A DNA stretch of 26,332 nucleotides from Ramlibacter tataouinensis (GTDB lineage Bacteria; Pseudomonadota; Gammaproteobacteria; Burkholderiales; Burkholderiaceae_C), in the NCBI GenBank assembly GCA_002427815.1, contig DIZF01000023.1, forward strand, positions 1 to 26,332. Direction: 5' to 3'. Position numbers and translations under genes: made by a program. Each line of letters opens with the position of its first letter. Position 1 is the first letter of the stretch. Below the pieces are notes generated by a model. It did no database searches and was not told the origin of the DNA. It saw only the letters and a program-made list of their open reading frames with translations. Shown piece by piece: positions 1 through 9,823 of the stretch.

Positions 1-177
1 CATACCTGAATTGGAAACGACTAGGGTCGCACCGCATTTCTTTGCTCCAGGTCAAGTGCGGGTATCAACTCCCGATCTTCTGGACGGCTCTGCCGAACCG
101 TTCCGTCTCGTCCGGGCGCGCCGGGCGGAGCACGGAAGAATTGGCATCCCGGGCCGGTTGTCCATTACCCTGCGTCC
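1..177. other. Left-edge non-coding region upstream of the NUDIX gene
   Basis: I see no convincing gene here. Just before the NUDIX gene is a weak promoter-like pair, TTGGCA (141-146) and CATTAC (163-168), spaced by 16 bases. Its predicted start of transcription would fall almost on the ATG at 178, and no Shine-Dalgarno sequence is visible, so a leaderless message is possible. The pair is a poor match at the -10 and is only a suggestion. Confidence 0.3.
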
Positions 178-636
178 ATGAAGAAAAGCGCCGGCTTGCT
201 GATGTACCGCCGCAGCCCGACTGGCGAGCTCCAGGTGTTGCTCGCGCATCCGGGAGGTCCGTTCTGGCGCGGCCGGGACGAATCCGCCTGGACCATTCCC
301 AAGGGGGAATATGTGGAACCCGAGCAGGCGCTGGCGGCGGCCCAACGCGAATTCGCCGAAGAGACCGGCTTCGAAGTGACACCCCCTTTGCTGCCGCTGG
401 GTGACATCACACAGAAGAGCGGCAAGCGCATCTCGGCCTGGGCCTTCCACGGCGACTGCGATCCCACCCGTCTTCAAAGCAACAGGTTCGAGATGGAGTG
501 GCCGCCGCGTTCCGGGCGCCGGAACAGCTACCCCGAGATCGACCGGGTCCAGTGGTTCAGTCTTCCCCAGGCGCGGCGCAAGCTGCTGCCAGCGCAGTGC
601 GAGCTGCTCGACCGGCTCGAACGAACCATCGCCTAG
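178..636 (+). CDS. NUDIX hydrolase
   Basis: A 152-residue NUDIX-superfamily protein, probably cytoplasmic, that would hydrolyse a nucleoside diphosphate linked to another group. The Nudix box is intact: a Gly starts it, a Glu follows six residues on, and it ends in REFAEETGF, carrying the metal-binding glutamates (about residues 43-65). The N-terminus (KKSAGLLMYRR) and the WTIPKGE segment match the subgroup often annotated as NTP pyrophosphohydrolases or diadenosine-polyphosphate hydrolases. The true substrate cannot be read from sequence. The ATG at 178 opens directly on the conserved first strand; there is no clear ribosome-binding site. The stop overlaps by 4 bases that of the convergent thioesterase gene, so the two genes share their 3' ends. 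Confidence 0.9.
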   Translation: MKKSAGLLMYRRSPTGELQVLLAHPGGPFWRGRDESAWTIPKGEYVEPEQALAAAQREFAEETGFEVTPPLLPLGDITQKSGKRISAWAFHGDCDPTRLQSNRFEMEWPPRSGRRNSYPEIDRVQWFSLPQARRKLLPAQCELLDRLERTIA

Positions 637-1094
637 CCCAGCAGTTTCAGCGGGTCGCGATCGCTGCCATCGCTGATCAGGGCACCTTGCTTGAAGATGC
701 CGCTGACACGCATCGCCGGGACAGCGTCGGCACTGACCAGCCCCTGCACGAAAACCATGTTGCGGGTGGTGCGCAGAACCTCACCTTCGCCTTGCACCCA
801 GGCGCCCGGCGCCGCAGAGCCGAGGTAGTCGACCTGCAGGCTGATGGTCGGGAGGAAGCGCCGCTCCGTCCCTCCCTGGTAAATCGCGACGCAGGGCAGC
901 AGCATGTCGGCGAAAGTCGCCAGCATGCCGCCATGGCAGATGTTGAGCGGGTTGGTGTGCCGGGCCTCCACCCGGAACCCGAGTTGCAGACGATCGCCCT
1001 GCAACCTCGCATACAGCGGACCGTTGAGTGCCATGAAGGCGCCGCCGATGCGGGCCGGCTTGAATCCATCGGGAACGGGGACTGTATCGGTCAC
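633..1094 (-). CDS. PaaI-family acyl-CoA thioesterase (hotdog fold)
   Basis: A 153-residue single-hotdog-domain protein of the PaaI/YbgC-like thioesterase superfamily, expected to hydrolyse acyl-CoA or aryl-CoA thioesters in the cytoplasm. The hallmark segment HTNPLNICHGGMLATFADM (about residues 46-64) contains the Asn/His-Gly-Gly region and the helix residue Asp that the family uses for catalysis. The later strand ISLQVDYLGSAAPG also fits. The start is GTG at 1094; there is no in-frame ATG before the conserved core, and I see no good ribosome-binding site. The physiological substrate is unknown. The acyl-CoA genes further along the window make a role in acyl-CoA turnover reasonable, but there is no operon link. 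Confidence 0.85.
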   Translation of the reverse strand: MTDTVPVPDGFKPARIGGAFMALNGPLYARLQGDRLQLGFRVEARHTNPLNICHGGMLATFADMLLPCVAIYQGGTERRFLPTISLQVDYLGSAAPGAWVQGEGEVLRTTRNMVFVQGLVSADAVPAMRVSGIFKQGALISDGSDRDPLKLLG

Positions 1095-1333
1095 CCGGGC
1101 ATGCTAGCGGCAGCGGTTGGGTTCATCCGTCCGTTTGGCGACATCGCCACCCGGCATCGGCGGTGGCGCACAACATTCAGGCCATCGCGGCCGCCGGTGT
1201 CTGTTCAATGGGCCGCCGTCAAGATCTTCTGCCATCGCGGGCCGGTCGCCGGGGACGCGCAGCCCCCTTTGTCGCCTTCGTGGCTGGGTGAGCGCCCGGC
1301 CGCAGCGATACTCCAGGCCAACCGGAGAAACCC

Positions 1334-2107
1334 ATGGACATTCGAGGAAAGATCGCCATCGTCACCGGCGGCGCCAGCGGCATCGGTGCCGGCATGGCGC
1401 AGCGGTTCGCCGCCGAAGGCGCCCGCGGCATCGTGGTCGCCGACGTCAATCTGGAGCGCGCCGAAGCGGTGGCCCGGCCGATCGACGCGGTGGCCGTGCG
1501 TTGCGACGTCAGCCGCGAAGCCGATATCCAGGCACTGGTCGCCACGACGCGCCAACGCTTTGGCCAGGTCGACATCTACATGTCGAACGCTGGCATTCTG
1601 GGACACGCGGGCGGAATCGAGCTGGAAGACGCCCTGTGGGAGAAGATGTGGCAGATCCACACCATGGCCCATGTGTGGGCCGCACGCGCCGTGATGCCGG
1701 AGATGGTGGTACGCGGCGAAGGCTACTTCCTGGTGACCGCCTCGGCCGCGGGCCTGCTCAACATCGTCGAGTCGGCGCCCTACGGCGTGACCAAGCACGC
1801 GGCTCTGGCCTTTGCGGAGTGGCTGCGTATCGCCTACGGCCGGCGCGGGGTGCGCGTCTCATGCCTGTGTCCGCAATCGGTCCAGACCGACATGGTGACG
1901 GGCGACGGCGGCTCGGCCGGGCACGACGGCATCCTCACGCCGGCTCAGGTGGCCGAGGACGTCGTGGCCGCCATGCGCGACGAGAAATTCCTGGTGCTGC
2001 CCCACCCACAGGTAGCGAAGTACTTCCTCAACAAGGCACAGGATTACGACAGGTGGATCGGCGGCATGCAGAAGATGTATGCGTTGCACACGGCCAAGGG
2101 CGGCTGA
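1334..2107 (+). CDS. SDR family NAD(P)-dependent oxidoreductase
   Basis: A 257-residue classical short-chain dehydrogenase/reductase. The Rossmann dinucleotide motif TGGASGIG is at residues 11-18 and is followed by an acidic ADVN end of strand 2 (37-40), which usually indicates preference for NAD. The usual NNAG is SNAG (84-87). Ser137, Tyr150 and Lys154 (YGVTK) form the catalytic set. The C-terminus is longer than a minimal SDR and ends in an unassigned stretch rich in Tyr and Trp. The start is supported by CGGAG nine bases before the ATG. It stands alone on its strand, with 239 non-coding bases upstream and 8 bases before the convergent DUF3096 gene. The substrate is not inferable. Confidence 0.9.
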   Translation: MDIRGKIAIVTGGASGIGAGMAQRFAAEGARGIVVADVNLERAEAVARPIDAVAVRCDVSREADIQALVATTRQRFGQVDIYMSNAGILGHAGGIELEDALWEKMWQIHTMAHVWAARAVMPEMVVRGEGYFLVTASAAGLLNIVESAPYGVTKHAALAFAEWLRIAYGRRGVRVSCLCPQSVQTDMVTGDGGSAGHDGILTPAQVAEDVVAAMRDEKFLVLPHPQVAKYFLNKAQDYDRWIGGMQKMYALHTAKGG

Positions 2108-2115
2108 GGCGAAGC

Positions 2116-2253
2116 CTATCTGCCGAACAGGCCCACCGCACCGATGACGATCAGGTAGATTGCCACGATGTAGTTCAGCAAGCGCGGGATGAGGAGGATC
2201 AGGACGCCGGCGATCAGGGCCGCGACGGGCCCTATGTGGGGAACGAGGTTCAT
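2116..2253 (-). CDS. Small DUF3096-type membrane protein
   Basis: A 45-residue hydrophobic protein that matches the short DUF3096 family: PVAALIAGVLILLIPRLLNYIVAIYLIVIG is almost entirely membrane-embedded, with the characteristic IPRLLNYIVAIYL core. It probably forms two closely packed membrane segments or one long one; the function of the family is not known to me. The reading frame is open further upstream, but the start at 2253 is chosen because it has AGGAAG nine bases ahead and gives the usual family length. It converges with the SDR gene and diverges from the next hypothetical gene. Confidence 0.8.
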   Translation of the reverse strand: MNLVPHIGPVAALIAGVLILLIPRLLNYIVAIYLIVIGAVGLFGR

Positions 2254-2446
2254 GGGAGGACTTCCTGGCAATGAAGGATGAGCGGCTGCCTGATGGGCGG
2301 ACCGAGGGCGTTCAGTATGGCCCGCGCCGCGGTTCTTGTGTGGCAAGGCGGGCGACGCCGGCTTCGCCGCGATCCCGGCAGGTTCTACTGCCGAGCTGCG
2401 CAGCGTCAGTCAGGGGCACAATCCAAAAGAGCGACAACCGGGATGG

Positions 2447-2713
2447 ATGAGCGTGGCCCAGTTCTACAAAACCAGCAAGGTTTGGGTGGTGGACTTCACC
2501 TACGACGGGCATCCGCGCCGTTGGCTGAAGGCCCTCCCCGCCGGGACGGACGCAGCAGCCGAGATGGGAACGCTGCTGCAGGATCTGTACGGCGCGCGCA
2601 GTCGGATCGTGGAGGTGCGACCCGCTACGCCGGAGGAGGAAACCCAGTACATCCGTGGCGATCTGCCGAAGAACATCCTCTGCCCCACGGGCCGGCGGGC
2701 ACCAGGGAAGTGA
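2447..2713 (+). CDS. Conserved hypothetical protein
   Basis: An 88-residue soluble protein with no signal peptide or membrane segment. The N-terminal half reads FYKTSKVWVVDFTYDGHPRR, a strand-rich segment, and is followed by an acidic helix (AAAEMGTLLQDLYG) and EVRPATPEEETQYIRGD. I recognise this pattern as a small conserved family of Burkholderiales without assigned function. The frame is open from 2336, but the upstream residues look like untranslated sequence, so the ATG at 2447 is preferred; the ribosome-binding site (CGGGATGG) is poor, which leaves the start uncertain. The stop is only two bases from the stop of the convergent acuI gene. Confidence 0.6.
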   Translation: MSVAQFYKTSKVWVVDFTYDGHPRRWLKALPAGTDAAAEMGTLLQDLYGARSRIVEVRPATPEEETQYIRGDLPKNILCPTGRRAPGK

Positions 2714-2715
2714 CT

Positions 2716-3696
2716 TTAGTCCCGTGTGCGCACGACGATCCGCCCGCGCACCTTTCCCTCCATCAGACGTCCGGCCGCTTCGATCGCGCCCGACAGCGGG
2801 ATCTCGGTGGTGATGGCGGCCAGGCGTGCGGGATCGAGATCCCTGGCCAGCCGGCTCCAGGCCTGCTCGCGCAAACCCATGGGCGCCATCACGCTGTCGA
2901 CGCCCAGCAACGCGACGCCGCGCAGGATGAACGGCATCACGGTGGCGGGCAGGTCAAGTCCCTGGGCCAATCCGCAGGCGGCGACGGCGCCGCCGTAGCG
3001 CGTCTGGGCCAACGCATTCGCCAGGGTCTGGCTGCCCACGGCATCGACCACCGCAGCCCAGCGTTCCTTCTGCAAAGGCTTGCCCGGCGCAGCGAGTTCA
3101 GCACGGTCGATCACCGTTGAGGCTCCGAGCGACTGGAGGTACGGCGTTTCAGATGATTTGCCGGTGGCCGCGACCACCCGATGGCCCAGCGCGGAGAGCA
3201 AGGCCACCGCGGTGGAACCGACCCCGCCGGTCGCCCCGGTCACCAGCACCTCGCCGTCTCCCGGCTTCACGCCATAGCGCTCCAGCGCCAGCACGCACAG
3301 CATGGCGGTGTAGCCGGCGGTGCCGATGGCCATGGCGTCGCGTGCGCTGAAGCGCGGCGGCCGGCGCAACAGCCAGGCACTCTTGAGGCGGGCGCGGCCG
3401 GCGAGACAGCCCTTGTGCGTTTCGCCGACGCCGAACCCGTTGAGCACCACTTCGTCGCCGGGCTTCCAGGCGTCCGAACTGCTGGCCACCACGGTCCCGG
3501 AGCCATCGATCCCCGCGACCATCGGCCAGCTGCGTACCACCGGCGACCGGTTGGTGATGGCAAGGGCATCCTTGTAGTTGATGGTGGAGTAAGCCACGTC
3601 GAGGGTGACGTCGCCTTCCGGCAGAAACGAATCGTCGACCTCGCGCACGCAGGCGCTGAATTCAGGATTCTTTTCGAGGACCAGGGCTTTGAACAT
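2716..3696 (-). CDS. acuI: Acrylyl-CoA reductase / YhdH-family quinone oxidoreductase
   Basis: A 326-residue zinc-independent medium-chain dehydrogenase/reductase of the YhdH/YhfP/AcuI family; characterised members reduce acryloyl-CoA to propionyl-CoA with NADPH. The N-terminal catalytic domain has STINYKDALAIT (about 37-48), PMVAGIDGSGTV (58-69) and GDEVVLNGFGVGETH (80-94). The nucleotide-binding domain opens at VTGATGGVGS (152-161). The length is normal for the family. The frame runs on upstream, but the ATG at 3696 has GAAAGGAAA in good position and opens on the conserved MFKALVLEK. A small oddity is HKGC where I expect HWGG after the GET motif (94-97). It diverges from the acyl-CoA ligase gene, suggesting shared acyl-CoA metabolism. 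Substrate assignment is by family only. Confidence 0.85.
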   Translation of the reverse strand: MFKALVLEKNPEFSACVREVDDSFLPEGDVTLDVAYSTINYKDALAITNRSPVVRSWPMVAGIDGSGTVVASSSDAWKPGDEVVLNGFGVGETHKGCLAGRARLKSAWLLRRPPRFSARDAMAIGTAGYTAMLCVLALERYGVKPGDGEVLVTGATGGVGSTAVALLSALGHRVVAATGKSSETPYLQSLGASTVIDRAELAAPGKPLQKERWAAVVDAVGSQTLANALAQTRYGGAVAACGLAQGLDLPATVMPFILRGVALLGVDSVMAPMGLREQAWSRLARDLDPARLAAITTEIPLSGAIEAAGRLMEGKVRGRIVVRTRD

Positions 3697-3782
3697 GCTT
3701 TTCCTTTCGCGCAATCCACGAGATTCTGCACCCGGCCGCGGGCCACCCCGTGTCACCTTGATTCCGGGCCAAGGTCCCGGTT

Positions 3783-3795
3783 GCCGATAATCGGC
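3783..3795. promoter_or_regulatory. Perfect palindrome in the acuI/acyl-CoA ligase divergent region
   Basis: GCCGAT-A-ATCGGC is a perfect 13-base palindrome, 36 bases before the ligase ATG and 87 before the acuI ATG. It contains GATAAT, which could be a plus-strand -10 box, though no good -35 precedes it. A smaller inverted pair, CCTTG (3756-3760) and CAAGG (3770-3774), lies next to it. It is a reasonable candidate for a repressor site, but no regulator gene is present nearby. Confidence 0.35.
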
Positions 3796-3830
3796 CCAGG
3801 CATTACGCATCTTTCCGCGGGACCCACGGC

Positions 3831-5339
3831 ATGAACCTCGCACACTCGCTGCAGCGCATCGCGCTGGCCGATCCACGGCGGCCGGCCTTGTACGAGGGCA
3901 ACCGCCTCGTGCATGACTATCGTGGCTTGGCGGATCGTACGGCCCGGCTGGCCTCCGCGTTCCTGGCAGCCGGCTTGCAGCCGGGCGACCGCATCGCACT
4001 GTTCATGCGCAACCATCCGGCCTACCTCGAGGTACTGTACGGCGCCTGGTGGGCTGGCCTCGCGGTCGTTCCCATGAACGCCAAGCTGCACCTGCGCGAG
4101 GCCCAGTGGATCCTCGACCACGCCCAGGCACGCTGGGCCTTCGTCACATCGGATGTGGGCGAAGGACTGCAGGCGCCGCACCGCACGATCGAGGTCACCG
4201 GGCAGGACTATCAAGCGCTGTTTTCCCTGCCGCCGTCACCCATGGCAGCGCGCGCCGCACAGGATCTGGCCTGGCTGTTCTACACCAGCGGCACCACCGG
4301 CAAGCCCAAGGGCGTCATGCTCAGCCATCGCAATCTGATGACCATGGGCCTGACCTATTTCGTCGACGTGGATGCGATCGACCTGCGGGATGCGATCGTG
4401 TACGCGGCCCCGATGTCGCATGGCGCCGGGATCTACGCGATTCCGCACGTGATGGCCGGCGCTCGCCACGTGGTCCCGGCATCAGGGGCCTTCGATCCCG
4501 CCGAGATCTTCAAGCTGGCGCGCACCATCGGCCGGCTGTCGATGTTCGCCGCGCCCACCATCGTCAAGCGACTGGTCGACCATGCGCAGGCCTGCGGCGC
4601 CGCCTGCGACGGCTTCAAGACCATCGTGTACGGCGGCGCACCCATGTACGCCGCCGACATCGAGCGCGCGATTCGCGTGATGGGGCCGCGCTTCGTCCAG
4701 ATCTACGGCCAGGGCGAAAGCCCCATGGTCATCACCGCCCTCTCACGCGCGCAGATCGGCGACACAGCCCATCCGCGCCACGCCCAGCGGCTCGCCTCGG
4801 TCGGGGTGGCCCAGACATCGGTGGAGGTGCGGGTGGCGACGCCGGACGGCGCGCCGCTGTCGACAGGAAAAATAGGAGAAATCCTGGTGCGCGGCGACAC
4901 CGTGATGAGCGGCTACTGGCGCGACCCCGACGCGAGTGCGGCCGCGCTACGCGACGGCTGGCTGTTCACCGGCGACATGGGCAGCCTGGACGAGGATGGC
5001 TTCCTGACACTCAAGGACCGCAGCAAGGACGTGATCATCAGCGGCGGCTCCAACATCTATCCGCGCGAGGTGGAGGAAGTCCTGCTGCTGGCCCCCGGCG
5101 TGGCCGAGGTCGCGGTGGTCGGCGCGTTCGATCCGGAATGGGGAGAAATCGTCGTGGCGTTCGTCGTGCCGCGGTCCGGCCATGCGATCGACACAGCGCA
5201 ATTGGACGCAGTGTGCCTGGAGCACATCGCGCGTTTCAAGCGGCCGAAGCGGTACCGGATCGTCGAGAGCCTGCCAAAGAACAACTATGGCAAGGTCTTG
5301 AAGACTGTGCTGCGCGAGCAGCTGAAGGAAACGCCATGA
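3831..5339 (+). CDS. Class I adenylate-forming acyl-CoA ligase (fatty-acid CoA ligase type)
   Basis: A 502-residue ANL-superfamily enzyme that would activate a carboxylic acid with ATP and transfer it to CoA. All core motifs are present: the P-loop YTSGTTGKPKG (151-161), the VYGGAP segment (266-271), the A5 motif YGQGESP (292-298), GDMGSLDEDG (381-390), DRSKDVIISGG (396-406) and the C-terminal lysine of NNYGKVLK (Lys488) that catalyses adenylation. The overall pattern is closest to the long/medium-chain fatty acyl-CoA synthetase branch; the actual acid is not predictable. Its TGA overlaps the ATG of the next gene (ATGA at 5336-5339), so the ligase and the 3-hydroxybutyrate dehydrogenase gene were translationally coupled. 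Confidence 0.92.
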   Translation: MNLAHSLQRIALADPRRPALYEGNRLVHDYRGLADRTARLASAFLAAGLQPGDRIALFMRNHPAYLEVLYGAWWAGLAVVPMNAKLHLREAQWILDHAQARWAFVTSDVGEGLQAPHRTIEVTGQDYQALFSLPPSPMAARAAQDLAWLFYTSGTTGKPKGVMLSHRNLMTMGLTYFVDVDAIDLRDAIVYAAPMSHGAGIYAIPHVMAGARHVVPASGAFDPAEIFKLARTIGRLSMFAAPTIVKRLVDHAQACGAACDGFKTIVYGGAPMYAADIERAIRVMGPRFVQIYGQGESPMVITALSRAQIGDTAHPRHAQRLASVGVAQTSVEVRVATPDGAPLSTGKIGEILVRGDTVMSGYWRDPDASAAALRDGWLFTGDMGSLDEDGFLTLKDRSKDVIISGGSNIYPREVEEVLLLAPGVAEVAVVGAFDPEWGEIVVAFVVPRSGHAIDTAQLDAVCLEHIARFKRPKRYRIVESLPKNNYGKVLKTVLREQLKETP

Positions 5340-6143
5340 GTGAACTCATGTTGAAAGGCCGGCGCGCCCTGGTCACCGGCTCGGTTCAGGGCATCGGCCT
5401 GGCCATTGCGCAAGCGCTCGGCCGGCAGGGCTGCGCGGTCGTGCTGCACGGACTGGCCACGCCAGCCCAGGTGCAGGAAGCCCGCGCCGCCGTGCTCGAG
5501 GCCGGAGCGCCGTCAGCGGACGTGCTGACGCACGACCTGCGCATTGCAAGTCAGGTGCAACGGATGATGGAAACCGTGCTGGCCTCGCCACTGGACATCC
5601 TGGTCAACAATGCCGGCATCCAGCACACCGCCTCGCTCGCCGAAATGCCGCGGGCAAAGTGGGACGAAATTCTGGCGGTCAATCTGTCGGCGGCGTTCGA
5701 TACCATGCGGCTGGCGCTGCCCCCCTATGGCCGAGCGCGGCTACGGCCGTGTCGTCAACATCGCCTCGGTTCACGGCTTGGTAGCCTCCATCAACAAGGC
5801 GCCGTACGTGGCGGCCAAGTTCGGGCTGATCGGCATGAGCCGGGTGGCCGCGCTCGAATACGCCAGCCTGGGTAGCCGGGAAAGCGGCGGCGTCACGGTC
5901 AATTGCATTTGTCCGGGCTGGACAGAGACCGCGATCATCCAGCCGCAGATCGATGCCAAAGCAGCGCAGCTTGGCGTTGGCCGCGACGAGGCGATCCGCG
6001 AACTGCTCAAGGAAAAGCAACCGAGCCTGCGCACGTCGCTGCCCAGCGAGATCGCGCGGCTGGCGTGTTGGTTGTGCGAGCCTGCCGCCCACAACCTCAC
6101 CGGTGCGGCGATCCCGGTGGACGGGGGCTGGACGGCGCAGTAG
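5336..6143 (+). pseudogene. bdhA: 3-hydroxybutyrate dehydrogenase, frameshifted
   Basis: A short-chain dehydrogenase of the D-3-hydroxybutyrate dehydrogenase type, which would oxidise 3-hydroxybutyrate to acetoacetate with NAD. The first frame encodes TGSVQGIG (14-21), NNAGIQH (91-97) and a helix up to RLALP (125-129). It then leaves the homologous frame at a run of six C (5720-5725) and stops at 5875 after 179 residues. The other frame resumes at once with MAERGYGRVVNIAS, the catalytic YVAAK, the ICPGW segment, the EKQPS motif and the C-terminal VDGGWTAQ typical of this family. Removing one C restores a 268-residue protein with the junction LPPM, as expected. This is either a real inactivating shift or a homopolymer sequencing error. 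There is no slippery-stop context that suggests programmed frameshifting. Confidence 0.85.
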
Positions 6144-6198
6144 CGCATCTGCGGCCGTCAGCCGCTCGCATCGTGCCTCGCATCAGTTGAATTGTCCG

Positions 6199-6585
6199 TC
6201 AGTTCGGGCACCCGGAAAGGTTCTGAGCAGACGGGACGGCACTCGTGCTCGCCTGAGCTGTCGCGCTATCGCTCACCAGCTGGACACCGGCCGTGGGTGA
6301 CGCCATGCCCACGAGGCTTCCCTTGCGGTAGAAACTGATCTCGCGCGCCTGCCCGGTCAGGCAACCATCACCCTCGGCAAATGCACGGAGCAATCCAAGG
6401 CGCTGGGCACGGGCCGCGCCATCCCACTCCCAACCCCAGTGGAGCGTGACCCTGCCATCCCGTTCGGACCACTGGGCCCCCATCTCGGACAACGCGAACT
6501 GCACTTTCGCGGCATCGACCTTGTCGCACGCGATGGCTGACCCGGAGCACAAAGCAGCCAGGAGCAGAGTTGCAACAGTCTTCAC
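6199..6585 (-). CDS. Secreted hypothetical protein
   Basis: A 128-residue protein with a clear N-terminal export signal: KTVATLLLAALCSGSAIA followed by Cys-Asp-Lys. Cleavage after AIA would release a periplasmic protein; the Cys directly after the site also allows a weak lipobox reading (AIAC). The mature part has a second Cys (GDGCLTG) that could form a disulfide with the first, a WGWEWDG motif, and an unstructured Ser/Ala-rich tail. I do not recognise the family. The start is chosen at the GTG at 6585 because GGGAG lies six bases before it; an in-frame GTG five codons upstream (6600) has no such signal. It is convergent with the broken dehydrogenase gene. Confidence 0.6.
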   Translation of the reverse strand: MKTVATLLLAALCSGSAIACDKVDAAKVQFALSEMGAQWSERDGRVTLHWGWEWDGAARAQRLGLLRAFAEGDGCLTGQAREISFYRKGSLVGMASPTAGVQLVSDSATAQASTSAVPSAQNLSGCPN

Positions 6586-6688
6586 GATGATCTCCCACAC
6601 AGCATCGGAAAAGTAGCGCCTGCTGCGGGGATTTCCATGACCTCAGTCAATCGCAGCCGGATGCGGGCCACAGCTGAGTTGAACCAGC

Positions 6689-6991
6689 CTAGGGTGCCGG
6701 CGGCCGCGGCTCCACATCCGTCACGTCGCCAATCTCCCGCCCGCGCCGGACGGTATCCGCGCGCAACGACGAACCTTGGCGTCCGGCGTGTCGATACATT
6801 CTCTCGAACCCGCCGCGCGGATTGATGCGAATGATGAACGGCATGACGGGCCTGCCCGTCAGCTTCGCCCAGCCGGCACGCAGCGTCCAGACGCAGAGCA
6901 CGAGGACGAAGGCGACGGCCAGGCTGGCGGCGAACAACAGGCCTGCAGCAAGAAGGACAAGTCGCAGGACAAAGGTCATCAGGGTGGGCAT
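6689..6991 (-). CDS. Small membrane protein, conserved hypothetical
   Basis: A 100-residue protein. Residues 5-37 are continuously hydrophobic (leucine, alanine and valine rich), forming one long or two tightly spaced membrane helices. The remainder is basic, with INPRGGFERMYRH and GREIGDV, and would face the cytoplasm. I do not recognise a named family; similar short proteins occur in Comamonadaceae. There is no clear ribosome-binding site before the ATG at 6991. A strong hairpin (7012-7043) sits in what would be its leader. It lies downstream of clpB on the same strand, but the hairpins between them argue against read-through. Confidence 0.55.
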   Translation of the reverse strand: MPTLMTFVLRLVLLAAGLLFAASLAVAFVLVLCVWTLRAGWAKLTGRPVMPFIIRINPRGGFERMYRHAGRQGSSLRADTVRRGREIGDVTDVEPRPPAP

Positions 6992-7011
6992 TGCGCGGCT
7001 GGTAGGAACAG

Positions 7012-7043
7012 CTAAGGACCGGAGTATGGGCTCCGGCCCTTAG
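7012..7043. terminator. Imperfect 12-bp hairpin between clpB and the small membrane protein gene
   Basis: CTAAGG-a-CCGGAG, loop TATGGG, CTCCGG-c-CCTTAG. Two six-base arms pair on each side with a single A/C mismatch. No T-run follows on either strand, so it is either a back-up terminator for clpB, a leader structure of the downstream gene, or an mRNA-stability element. Confidence 0.45.
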
Positions 7044-7057
7044 GTGAGGCTTAGGAA

Positions 7058-7089
7058 AGGTCGATCCCGGGCCAGGCCCGGGATCGACC

Positions 7090-7090
<1 letters not shown>
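7058..7090 (-). terminator. Strong clpB terminator hairpin
   Basis: GGTCGATCCCGGGCC (7059-7073) is followed after one base by its exact reverse complement (7075-7089). One more pair (7058/7090) extends the stem into the last base of the clpB stop codon. On the minus strand it is followed by TTTCCT, a short imperfect U-run. A 16-bp perfect stem that begins inside the stop codon is unusually strong; it probably ends clpB transcription and protects the 3' end. Confidence 0.7.
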
Positions 7091-9723
<2,633 letters not shown>

Positions 9724-9747
9724 GGATGGCCTCCGGTCAGCTTCACA

Positions 9748-9774
9748 GCTTAGGCTTGTCCCCAGGTTTTCAAG
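9748..9774 (-). promoter_or_regulatory. Candidate sigma-32 (heat-shock) promoter of clpB
   Basis: On the minus strand, CCCCTTGAAAA contains the heat-shock sigma factor -35 consensus CTTGAAA (CTTGAA at 9774-9769). Thirteen bases later comes GCCTAAGC (9755-9748), which partly matches the CCCCATNT -10. The position, 25 bases or more before the clpB ATG, and the identity of the gene support the call; the -10 match is only moderate. Confidence 0.55.
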
Positions 9775-9810
9775 GGGCACTGCCGGCTTCTGCCGTCCCG
9801 CACGGCTGAC

Positions 9811-9816
9811 TAAAAT
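9811..9816 (+). promoter_or_regulatory. Candidate -10 box of the 9824 gene, possibly leaderless
   Basis: TAAAAT ends eight bases before the ATG at 9824, so transcription would begin on or next to the start codon. No Shine-Dalgarno sequence lies between them. No convincing -35 is seen at the correct distance. The region is back-to-back with the clpB promoter. Confidence 0.35.
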
Positions 9817-9823
9817 CGACGCC

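Noticed and set aside
5715..5735. Programmed frameshifting in the dehydrogenase gene
   Set aside because: A C6 run lacks a typical slippery heptamer or a stimulatory structure that I can see, and the family is never made by frameshifting; mutation or sequencing error is simpler.
4049..5875. Long plus-strand frame running through the acyl-CoA ligase
   Set aside because: Up to 5335 it is an out-of-frame Arg-rich shadow; only the part from 5336 is real, as the N-terminal half of the broken 3-hydroxybutyrate dehydrogenase.
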